Positions 8,130 to 14,649 of a stretch of 64,000 bases of DNA are shown in pieces (the stretch's first letter is position 1; the number at the start of each line of letters is the position of its first letter). The translations under genes and the position numbers were made by a program. This DNA comes from Bacteroidales bacterium (GTDB taxonomy: Bacteria > Bacteroidota > Bacteroidia > Bacteroidales > F082): positions 38,690 through 102,689 of the forward strand of contig JAEETH010000008.1 in the NCBI GenBank assembly GCA_016290215.1, written 5' to 3'. The notes under the pieces were generated by a model. It was not told the DNA's origin. It saw nothing but the letters and a program-made list of their open reading frames with translations, and made no database searches.

Positions 8130-9245
8130 TTATCCAAATAAATCCAACTTTTTGCAAATTCTTTTTAATTTCTTGACACACTTTGTGTTTTTCAAATACA
8201 CGAGAAAACTATTTAGCGGAAATCTTCCATATTCAATTTCTGGGGCGAATCTCTTCAAATTTTTCCCACAATACAGAAAAAATGGTCCGTCCCATGGGCA
8301 ATCCTTGTCAACGGCAACTGATTTATGTGAGTCTATTATAGTGACTTGTAGTCTCTTTATCTCATTTATTGGTAACTGAAATTCATTAACCCAATGGGCT
8401 TTTCTAATCAAAACCAGTTTTGTTCCTTCATTTAGAAAAAGGCTATTGTGTGAAATCGAACCTTCCGTGGTGGCCAACACTTTACAATGCCTTAAAACAT
8501 AAATTAATTCGTCCAATTCCAATTTTTCAGGAGAAATAACATGATAACCCATTTTTTGAAATGCATCTTCAATGCTTTTCTCACCATAATCTTTGTTCCC
8601 CCAATTTGTTCTTGAAAAATAAATCTTTTCATGTATTGGAATTTCCAATTTAGGAGTAGGGATGACCGAATTGTCGTATAACCGAGCAAATTCTTTTGTG
8701 TAGTATCTTTCCTCTTTGATAGCAATAAAAGATTCGTCAGCTAGATACACTCTTTTATATCTTGTAGGTTTCTCAATTCTAATGACGTTCCGTGTGTTTA
8801 CGCCCCATTTCCTCAACAACTTCCACATATTATGACTCTCACAAAGAGTTTCGCTCCAAATTTGACTATACACCCATTTGTGCTTTTTTAAGTAATCATA
8901 TTCGGGATGAGAAAGAAACCATAGATGTTTAAGATTATCCGTCAAACAATGTCCCCAAACATCTAGCCACATCCCAATATATACCACCTCTTCATCTGAA
9001 TTGACAACGTCAGTCTCATCAAACTCATATACTCCATTAGTATCTTTAAGATAAGGTGATTGCGCTAACAATTTCCCATTAGATAAAACTCCACCACGAG
9101 CCGCATTGTCTCCAGGAAGAATAATAGCATTTGCAATTGCATTAACATGTAAATCTACATCGCAAATATGCTTTCGTCCACATTTAGTCTTAGTTTCCTT
9201 TTCGCATTTCTTATCTATATAAAAACTATAAGATACTTCTTTCAT
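8130..9245 (-). CDS. GT61-type glycosyltransferase, orphan copy
   Basis: The 371-residue protein resembles GT61 (DUF563) enzymes: WLDVWGHCLTDNLKHLWFL, then EKIYFSRTNWGNKDYGEKSIEDAF, VISPEKLELDELIYVLRHCKVLATTEGSISHNSLF and VLIRKAHW. It is a clear paralog of the gene at 20775, with the same GHxxTDNLxxxWFL and ATEGSxxHxSLF blocks. The ATG at 9245 is preferred because a -7 box at 9294-9301 leaves an upstream in-frame ATG at 9296 without a leader. The gene is AT-rich, lies among housekeeping genes about 7.5 kb from the main cluster and faces the other way. Confidence 0.8.
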   Translation of the reverse strand: MKEVSYSFYIDKKCEKETKTKCGRKHICDVDLHVNAIANAIILPGDNAARGGVLSNGKLLAQSPYLKDTNGVYEFDETDVVNSDEEVVYIGMWLDVWGHCLTDNLKHLWFLSHPEYDYLKKHKWVYSQIWSETLCESHNMWKLLRKWGVNTRNVIRIEKPTRYKRVYLADESFIAIKEERYYTKEFARLYDNSVIPTPKLEIPIHEKIYFSRTNWGNKDYGEKSIEDAFQKMGYHVISPEKLELDELIYVLRHCKVLATTEGSISHNSLFLNEGTKLVLIRKAHWVNEFQLPINEIKRLQVTIIDSHKSVAVDKDCPWDGPFFLYCGKNLKRFAPEIEYGRFPLNSFLVYLKNTKCVKKLKRICKKLDLFG

Positions 9246-9293
9246 ATTTCCATGTTTTAAACTGTTTCTGCAACAAAACATTGCAATAAAGTG

Positions 9294-9301
9294 CAAAGGT
9301 A
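9294..9301 (-). promoter_or_regulatory. -7 box upstream of orphan GT61 gene
   Basis: The minus strand reads TACCTTTG, matching TAnnTTTG, 48 bp before the chosen ATG at 9245. It helps decide that start. Confidence 0.5.
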
Positions 9302-9681
9302 AACATTTTATCGAATATACTATACTCTGCCAGTATATTTCCTTGCTTTATGAGGCAAGAATCCTCAAAACTAGCCGCGAGATAGGCGGCGAATGCTATG
9401 TGAAATACTTCGATGTATGGCAGAACATAGTCATGATTCTCTGGTCATTGAGTGCTTCGACTCTCTGCATGAGATTATGGTGTCTCTTTTGGCCGAGGCT
9501 CATCGAGCGCAAGTGGAACTTCTCGGAACAAGTTGCATAATGTGATGTGTTTCCTTGAGATTTGTTTGTTGCCAATTATTTGGAAAAGAAAGGCATAGAT
9601 GCCGAATTGGTTGTCAGATGAATAGGTTTTGTTAGAAATTCCAATTCTAAGACGTTCGTCACGGAAATCGCCAAGCAATTG
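9302..9681. other. Gene-free stretch between GT61 and HD-domain genes
   Basis: About 380 bp without a gene I can support. Short frames on both strands (for example 9343-9540 plus and 9475-9678 minus) have fairly protein-like composition but no family I recognise. They may be decayed remnants. No RNA gene, repeat of the families described elsewhere, or clear terminator is seen. Confidence 0.4.
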
Positions 9682-10920
9682 TTAGTTACCCTCCAACTCC
9701 TTCGGATAGCAAATGAAATGCTTCACCACGGGCTGTGAGAGCACCGAGATGTTCAGCTGGTCGGAGGCTTCGCTGATGTCTTTCATCGTGCCGTCCTTGT
9801 ATAAGATGTTGATAGCCGGCTTCTTGGGATGGTAGGCGTGGTTCGATGAAACACCCTGCAACAACGCGAAATCCGCTTCCTCTTTGGTCCAGCCGTAATA
9901 CTCCGCAATCTTATTTCTTATACCCTCGATATAATTCGAGTCAAATTCTGAGTCACGCATCTCGATTCTGAACAAATGTCTGTCCGTCAGCCGCCTGCAT
10001 AGTTCAGAAAGGACGCGATCCTCGTCGTCGCACCAAACTTTCACTGCCGTCATCACGTCGAAGTCGTCGAGCTGGCAGAACTTGTCCAAGACGAAGTCGG
10101 GGTTGCCGTCTTCGAAGGGATGTTGGTGTTTCAGGAAGAACGACAGGGCTGGGGTGGCAAACAGGTCACGCTCCTGGCTGAGCATCTTGGCCCTCTTCAG
10201 GATGTTGCGCAGCATGTACTCGGCACTCAGCACCGCCTTGTGCATATACACCTGCCAATACATGATGCGGCGCGCCACGATGAAACTTTCCACGGAATAG
10301 ATGCCTTTGGCCTCGATGGCGAGTTCGTTGCCGACTACTTCCATCATCTCCAACAAACGCTCGGCATTCACGCTGCCCTCGGCTACGCCGGTGAAGAAGC
10401 TGTCGCGCTTCAGGTAGTCGATGCGGTCGACGTCCAACTGGCTGGAAATGAGTTTGGTGAGGAAGCCTTTTTCATATTCTCCCTTGAACATTTGGGTGGC
10501 CATGTCGAGTCGCCCGCCATGGATTTTGTTGAGCTTCTGCATTACCATCAGCGAGAGTTCCTCGTGCGAGATGCCTTGCACTATGCTATTCTCCAAGGTG
10601 TGCGAAAACGGCCCGTGACCGCTGTCGTGGAGCAGGATGGCCAACGAGGCGGCTTCAAACTCCTCATCCGTAACTTCATAGCCCTTGCCTCGCAGTAGCT
10701 GAATGGCACGCCGCATGAGGTGCATGGTGCCGAGGCTGTGGGCGAAACGCGTGTGGTTGGCACCCGGATACACCAAGTTGGTCATGCTGACTTGCTTGAT
10801 GCGTCTAAGGCGCTGGAAATAAGGGTGTTCGATGATGTCGAAATGCAACTCGTCGGGGATGCTGACGAAGCCATAGATAGGGTCGTTGAAGATTTTCTTT
10901 TTGTTGGAGGAATTGGCCAT
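9682..10920 (-). CDS. HD-domain phosphohydrolase (dGTPase-like)
   Basis: This 412-residue protein opens with KIFNDPIYGFVSIP and carries the HD-domain metal ligands in NHTRFAHSLG (His61) and LLHDSGHGPFSH (His98-Asp99), with a further Asp in DVDRIDYLKRD. It matches the YwfO-type HD proteins related to dGTP triphosphohydrolases. The ATG at 10920 is chosen because a -7 box sits at 10939-10946. A longer frame to 11112 is translated repeat DNA (copy A). Confidence 0.88.
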   Translation of the reverse strand: MANSSNKKKIFNDPIYGFVSIPDELHFDIIEHPYFQRLRRIKQVSMTNLVYPGANHTRFAHSLGTMHLMRRAIQLLRGKGYEVTDEEFEAASLAILLHDSGHGPFSHTLENSIVQGISHEELSLMVMQKLNKIHGGRLDMATQMFKGEYEKGFLTKLISSQLDVDRIDYLKRDSFFTGVAEGSVNAERLLEMMEVVGNELAIEAKGIYSVESFIVARRIMYWQVYMHKAVLSAEYMLRNILKRAKMLSQERDLFATPALSFFLKHQHPFEDGNPDFVLDKFCQLDDFDVMTAVKVWCDDEDRVLSELCRRLTDRHLFRIEMRDSEFDSNYIEGIRNKIAEYYGWTKEEADFALLQGVSSNHAYHPKKPAINILYKDGTMKDISEASDQLNISVLSQPVVKHFICYPKELEGN

Positions 10921-10938
10921 GTAGAGCGAAATTTGCCG

Positions 10939-10946
10939 CAAAGGTA
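10939..10946 (-). promoter_or_regulatory. -7 box for the HD-domain gene
   Basis: The minus strand reads TACCTTTG (TAnnTTTG), 18 bp upstream of the ATG at 10920. It argues against the longer start inside the repeat region. Confidence 0.6.
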
Positions 10947-10983
10947 ATGCTTTTTTCGTAAAGTATGACGCCTTAGGGTTGCA

Positions 10984-11053
10984 GGCCTCAACAGGTATGT
11001 CATCCCCAGGAAGGCTGGTGGGCAAAGGCAAGGGATCTATAGCTGTTGAGGCC
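10984..11053 (+). repeat. Palindromic element copy A
   Basis: A 70-bp element with perfect 11-bp arms GGCCTCAACAG / CTGTTGAGGCC. Between them lies the family core TATGTCATCCCC...GGGATCTATA. Its arms match copy C but no other copy. Confidence 0.9.
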
Positions 11054-11082
11054 GTCATGCTAAGGTTATTCCCCTTTGCGCA

Positions 11083-11138
11083 GCCTCCCATAAGATTCCC
11101 GCTCACGCACACGCCTGCGTTGGAATGACATGGGAGGC
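11083..11138 (-). repeat. Palindromic element copy B
   Basis: The element lies in the opposite orientation to A, with perfect 9-bp arms GCCTCCCAT / ATGGGAGGC. The core on the minus strand is ATGTCATTCC...GGGAATCTTAT. Confidence 0.85.
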
Positions 11139-11168
11139 TGGTATCGACCTCTTATTACAGTTGTTGCA

Positions 11169-11238
11169 GGCCTCAACAGGTATGTCATCCCCAGGCAGGC
11201 TGGTGGGTAAAGGCATGGGATCTATAGCTGTTGAGGCC
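11169..11238 (+). repeat. Palindromic element copy C
   Basis: A second 70-bp copy with the same GGCCTCAACAG / CTGTTGAGGCC arms as copy A and a few internal base differences. It arose by the tandem duplication at 10981-11337. Confidence 0.9.
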
Positions 11239-11271
11239 GTCATCTTGAGGTTTTTACCTTTTGCACCGTAT

Positions 11272-11318
11272 CCCATAGATTCCCGCTTACCCACTTGCCT
11301 ACGCAGGAATGACATGGG
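11272..11318 (-). repeat. Palindromic element copy D, arms eroded
   Basis: This is the counterpart of copy B in the second unit. The core is kept on the minus strand (ATGTCATTCC...GGGAATCTATGGG). The arms are reduced to about 5 bp (CCCAT / ATGGG). Confidence 0.75.
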
Positions 11319-11368
11319 CGGCTGGTTTTGACCTCTCAAAAAAGTTCATCCTTTCAAAACAAATTGCT

Positions 11369-11376
11369 TATTTTTG
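11369..11376 (+). promoter_or_regulatory. -7 box upstream of porX
   Basis: TATTTTTG matches TAnnTTTG and lies 27 bp before the porX ATG. An in-frame TTG at 11374 overlaps this box, so it cannot be the start. Confidence 0.6.
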
Positions 11377-11403
11377 CGTTACCTCCATATAAACACACAA
11401 ACT

Positions 11404-12957
11404 ATGGACAAAACCACCATCCTTTGGGCCGACGATGAGATTGACCTCCTGAAGCCCCATATCATGTTTTTGGAACGGAAAGGCTATGAGGTAGTTACGG
11501 CCAATAATGGTTCCGATGCCATCGACCTCGTGCGCCAACGCCATTTCGACATCGTATTTTTGGACGAACAGATGCCTGGCATTTCTGGAATCGAAGCCCT
11601 CGAAGTCATCAAACGAGAATACCCTAACTTGCCCGTGGTGATGATTACCAAGAGTGAGGAAGAACGTATTATGGAAGACGCCATCGGCTCTAACATAGCG
11701 GATTACCTCATTAAACCCGTCAACCCGAACCAAATCCTGCTTTCGCTGAAACGCAACCTTGAGAACAAGAAACTCCGCGACGAGAAGTCGACGATGGGCT
11801 ACCAGCAGGAGTTCCGTCAAATCAGCATGGACCTCAACAACAACCTGAACTTTGATGAGTGGGTTGACCTTTATAAGAAATTGGTACGCTGGGAGTTGGA
11901 ACTGCAAAAATCGACCGACGAGGGTATCAAAGGCATCCTTGCCGACCAGAAACAAGAGGCCAACACGCAGTTCACACGCTATATCGAGCGTAACTATGTG
12001 GATTGGATCCAAGGCAAGTCGGAGAAACCCGTCATGTCGCATACCGTGGTGCGCGACAAGGTGATTCCTCGCCTTGACGACAGCGACAAACCGCTGTTCC
12101 TCATCGTCATCGACAACCTGCGCTACGACCAATGGAAAGCCATCCAGCCGTTGATTGAGACTTATTTCCGCGTGGAGGCCGACGACATCTATTACAGTAT
12201 CTTGCCCACTACCACGCAGTACGCCCGCAATTCACTCTTTGCGGGACTGATGCCACTCGAAATCCGCCGCCGCTACCGCCAATGGTGGGTCGACGAGGAC
12301 GAGGAAGGCACCAAAAATCAATTCGAGGGCGAACTGCTTGGCGAGCAACTGAAGCGATTCGGCAAGAACATCAAGTACTCTTATAATAAGGTGTTGAACT
12401 TTCAAGCAGGCAAGAAGCTCTTCGAGCAGATGGCCAACCTGATGCCTAACAAGCTGAATGTCATTGTGTACAACTTCGTCGATATGCTCTCTCACGCCCG
12501 CACCGAGATGGAAATCATCCGTGAGCTGGCCGACGACGAGGAAGCCTACCGTTCGCTGATGTACTCGTGGTTCGAGCATTCCAGCCTCTTTGACATGATG
12601 CGTTTCATCGCCGAAAAGGGCTGCGACATGATTATCACCACTGACCACGGTTCCACCTACGTCGAAAAACCTGTCCGCATCCTTGGCGACCGCGAGGTGA
12701 ACACCAACCTGCGCTACAAGTATGGTAAGAACCTGAAATACACCCCGAAAGAAGTCTTCGAGGTGAAAGACCCGGAGAAGATTTTCCTGCCGAAGGCCAA
12801 TCTCAGCACGACCTTCGTTTTTGCCGGCGAGAGCGACTTCTTCGCCTACCCGAACAACTACAACTATTACGTCAGTTATTACCGCAACACCTTCCAGCAC
12901 GGCGGCATCTCGATGAGTGAAATGCTGATTCCAGTGACGCACCTCACGGCGAAATGA
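11404..12957 (+). CDS. porX: T9SS regulator PorX: response regulator with PglZ-type effector domain
   Basis: The 517-residue protein has a receiver domain (about 1-120) with the acidic pair Asp10-Asp11, phospho-acceptor Asp54 in FLDEQMPG and Lys104 in YLIKPV. A helical linker follows, and then a PglZ/alkaline-phosphatase-like domain (FLIVIDNLRYDQW; ITTDHGS near residue 420). This architecture is PorX, the cytoplasmic regulator that with PorY and SigP controls type IX secretion in Porphyromonas gingivalis. The ATG at 11404 follows the -7 box. It fits with the DUF4835 gene and the T9SS-sorted peptidase in the window. Confidence 0.93.
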   Translation: MDKTTILWADDEIDLLKPHIMFLERKGYEVVTANNGSDAIDLVRQRHFDIVFLDEQMPGISGIEALEVIKREYPNLPVVMITKSEEERIMEDAIGSNIADYLIKPVNPNQILLSLKRNLENKKLRDEKSTMGYQQEFRQISMDLNNNLNFDEWVDLYKKLVRWELELQKSTDEGIKGILADQKQEANTQFTRYIERNYVDWIQGKSEKPVMSHTVVRDKVIPRLDDSDKPLFLIVIDNLRYDQWKAIQPLIETYFRVEADDIYYSILPTTTQYARNSLFAGLMPLEIRRRYRQWWVDEDEEGTKNQFEGELLGEQLKRFGKNIKYSYNKVLNFQAGKKLFEQMANLMPNKLNVIVYNFVDMLSHARTEMEIIRELADDEEAYRSLMYSWFEHSSLFDMMRFIAEKGCDMIITTDHGSTYVEKPVRILGDREVNTNLRYKYGKNLKYTPKEVFEVKDPEKIFLPKANLSTTFVFAGESDFFAYPNNYNYYVSYYRNTFQHGGISMSEMLIPVTHLTAK

Positions 12958-12966
12958 TTGTTTGGG

Positions 12967-13055
12967 CACGCAGAATTCGCAGAATTATATGAAGCGCAAA
13001 AGCGAAAAATAATATGCGTCCGAAAAGCTTCTGCGATTTCTGCGGATTCTGCGTG
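12967..13055. repeat. Long hairpin of GCAGAATT-type words between porX and tsaE
   Basis: The 18-bp arms 12967-12984 and 13038-13055 match at 17 of 18 positions. A second stem (GAAGC 12991-12995 with GCTTC 13027-13031) lies inside. It begins 9 bp after the porX stop and ends 12 bp before the tsaE -7 box. It may work as a boundary hairpin, but the word-repeat style resembles dispersed Bacteroidetes palindromes. Confidence 0.75.
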
Positions 13056-13067
13056 AAACAAAATCAC

Positions 13068-13075
13068 TATCTTTG
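13068..13075 (+). promoter_or_regulatory. -7 box upstream of tsaE
   Basis: TATCTTTG matches TAnnTTTG and lies 18 bp before the tsaE ATG at 13094. It probably drives tsaE-aroB-aroA, whose coding regions overlap. Confidence 0.6.
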
Positions 13076-13093
13076 CGGCGAAAAACGTTTGCC

Positions 13094-13531
13094 ATGAAGG
13101 ATAAACAATTCAAAATAAGCAATGTGGAAGCCTTGGGCGAGGTCTCCGAATACCTGATTTCCCTGCGTGAGGAGGCCGACATCATAGCCTTTTACGGTTC
13201 AATGGGTGCGGGCAAGACCACGCTCATCAAGAATCTCTGCCACAAAATGGGTGTCACTGATGAGGTGAACAGCCCGACTTTTGCTATCGTCAATGAGTAC
13301 ATTACTGAGAAAGGAGAGTCGGTCTATCATTTTGATTTCTATCGTATTAAGAAATTGGAAGAGGCCTACGACATAGGCTATGAGAACTATTTCGACAGCG
13401 GTAACCTCTGCCTCATCGAGTGGCCCGAAATGATTGAACCATTGCTGCCCGAAAAGTATATTCGCGTGGAAATTCAGCATGGTGAAATGGATGATGAAAG
13501 GTTGATTCATTGTCAAGTAGTCGAAGAATGA
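13094..13531 (+). CDS. tsaE: tRNA t6A biosynthesis ATPase TsaE
   Basis: The 145-residue protein has Walker A GSMGAGKT (residues 35-42), then VNSPTFAIVNEY and YHFDFYRI, and NLCLIEWPE, all typical of TsaE. It partners TsaB and TsaD in making threonylcarbamoyladenosine at tRNA position 37. The ATG at 13094 follows a -7 box; an in-frame TTG at 13073 lies within that box. The stop codon overlaps the aroB start (ATGA). Confidence 0.93.
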   Translation: MKDKQFKISNVEALGEVSEYLISLREEADIIAFYGSMGAGKTTLIKNLCHKMGVTDEVNSPTFAIVNEYITEKGESVYHFDFYRIKKLEEAYDIGYENYFDSGNLCLIEWPEMIEPLLPEKYIRVEIQHGEMDDERLIHCQVVEE

Positions 13532-14649
13532 GAAAAATGATGGACATGGCCCTAACCTCAGAAAGCATAGATTCCCACCAACGCACTGGTCAACCTTGGA
13601 ATGACATGCTTCCTGAAGCCTTAGAAAGTATGTCATCCCCGCGTGAGGAGGTGCGGGGTATGGGATCTATACTTTCTAAGGTTTCTCAAGTCTTCATCCT
13701 CACCGATGAAAACGTAGCCCCGTTTTGGCTGCCCGAAGTAGAGTATGGGTTGAAATGCGAAAAAGCTGTTGAAATTGTCATCAAGCCTGGCGAACAGCAC
13801 AAAAACCTGCAAACCGTCCAACGTATCTGGAAAATCTTGATGAAGCATCATGCCGACCGGAACTCCTTGCTAGTTAACCTCGGTGGTGGAGTAATCACCG
13901 ACTTGGGAGGTTTTGCGGCCTCGACTTACAAACGTGGCATCAAGTTCATCAACGTACCCACGACTTTGTTGGCTATGGTGGATGCGGCAATAGGAGGGAA
14001 GACAGGCATTGATTTTGGTGGCGCGAAAAACCAGATTGGCACCTTCGCTGAGGCTGAGGATGTGTTGGTTGACCCTGTGTTTTTGTCGACTTTGCCCCGA
14101 AGGGAAATCCTCTCTGGCTTGGCTGAAATGCTGAAGTATGGTTTTGTCGCTGATGCTGACTTGTTGAAATCCAATTTGAAAGACTATCAGCAATACATCA
14201 GTCGTGCAGGTGAAATCAAACGCGAAATAGTTGCAAAAGACCCTATGGAAAATGGTTTACGCAAAATTTTGAATTTTGGCCATACCTTAGGCCATGCCAT
14301 CGAAAGCCATTGTTTGACAATAGATTATCCCTTGCTTCACGGCGAGGCAGTGGCATTGGGTATGGCTGGAGCTTTATGGCTATCTGTGAAACGATGTGGC
14401 CTTGATGAAAAAGTTCTGAAAGATTTCGAGAAAAAGCTACTCGTGTTGCTTTCGGAAACGGAAATCGCTTTTGCCGATGCCGATGTCGAATCTGTCATGG
14501 GTTATCTTGCTCACGATAAGAAAAACCAAGGAGACAAGCCGCAATTTGTGTTGCTTGAGGCCATAGGAAATCCTGTTTGGAATGTGGAAGTGGAGCCAGA
14601 TTTGGTGAAAGCATCTTTGTTATATATTATTAAGGTGTCACGTCGATGA
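13528..14649 (+). CDS. aroB: 3-dehydroquinate synthase with two palindromic elements in its N-terminus
   Basis: The protein is AroB, the second shikimate-pathway enzyme: NLGGGVITDLGGFAAS, VPTTLLAMVDAAIGGKTGID, KNQIGTF, LAEMLKYG and the metal-binding HTLGHAIE and HGEAVALGM segments. From the ATG at 13528 (overlapping the tsaE stop) it has 373 residues. The first 45 or so are unlike AroB: they are the translation of two repeat copies (13556-13618 and 13619-13681). Normal homology resumes at VFILTDENV. An in-frame ATG at 13660, inside the second copy and preceded by AGGAGG at 13646-13651, could be the working start. Confidence 0.92.
   Translation: MRKMMDMALTSESIDSHQRTGQPWNDMLPEALESMSSPREEVRGMGSILSKVSQVFILTDENVAPFWLPEVEYGLKCEKAVEIVIKPGEQHKNLQTVQRIWKILMKHHADRNSLLVNLGGGVITDLGGFAASTYKRGIKFINVPTTLLAMVDAAIGGKTGIDFGGAKNQIGTFAEAEDVLVDPVFLSTLPRREILSGLAEMLKYGFVADADLLKSNLKDYQQYISRAGEIKREIVAKDPMENGLRKILNFGHTLGHAIESHCLTIDYPLLHGEAVALGMAGALWLSVKRCGLDEKVLKDFEKKLLVLLSETEIAFADADVESVMGYLAHDKKNQGDKPQFVLLEAIGNPVWNVEVEPDLVKASLLYIIKVSRR
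13556..13618 (-). repeat. Palindromic element inside aroB, copy 1
   Basis: Core on the minus strand is ATGTCATTCC...GGGAATCTATGC. Arms CCTCAGAAAGCAT / ATGCTTCCTGAAG match at 11 of 13 positions. In the aroB frame it reads SIDS..RT...WNDM, the same frame and near-identical peptide as the aroA copy. Confidence 0.88.
13619..13681 (+). repeat. Palindromic element inside aroB, copy 2
   Basis: It directly abuts copy 1 in opposite orientation. It has perfect 13-bp arms CCTTAGAAAGTAT / ATACTTTCTAAGG around core GTCATCCCC...GGGATCT. Its arms are variants of the copy 1 arms (CCTYAGAAAG), though the cores differ. It contributes an AGGAGG and an in-frame ATG (13660) to aroB. Confidence 0.92.

Larger units (their letters stand above)
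10981..11337. repeat. Tandem duplication of a two-palindrome unit
   Basis: A unit of about 170 bp occurs twice with a period of about 185 bp (starts 10981 and 11166). Each unit holds two palindromic elements in opposite orientation: A then B, C then D. The units are near-identical at their left ends and more diverged on the right. With the flanking promoters, this fills the whole 483-bp gap between the divergent HD-domain gene and porX. Confidence 0.85.

Noticed and set aside
10921-11112. Longer N-terminus for the HD-domain protein
   Set aside because: The extra residues are translated repeat copy A, and the -7 box at 10939-10946 lies inside that stretch.
10981-11337. Possible CRISPR array from the repeated units
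   Set aside because: There are only two direct units with a period near 185 bp, each with internal opposed palindromes. Regular short repeats with unique spacers and cas genes are absent.
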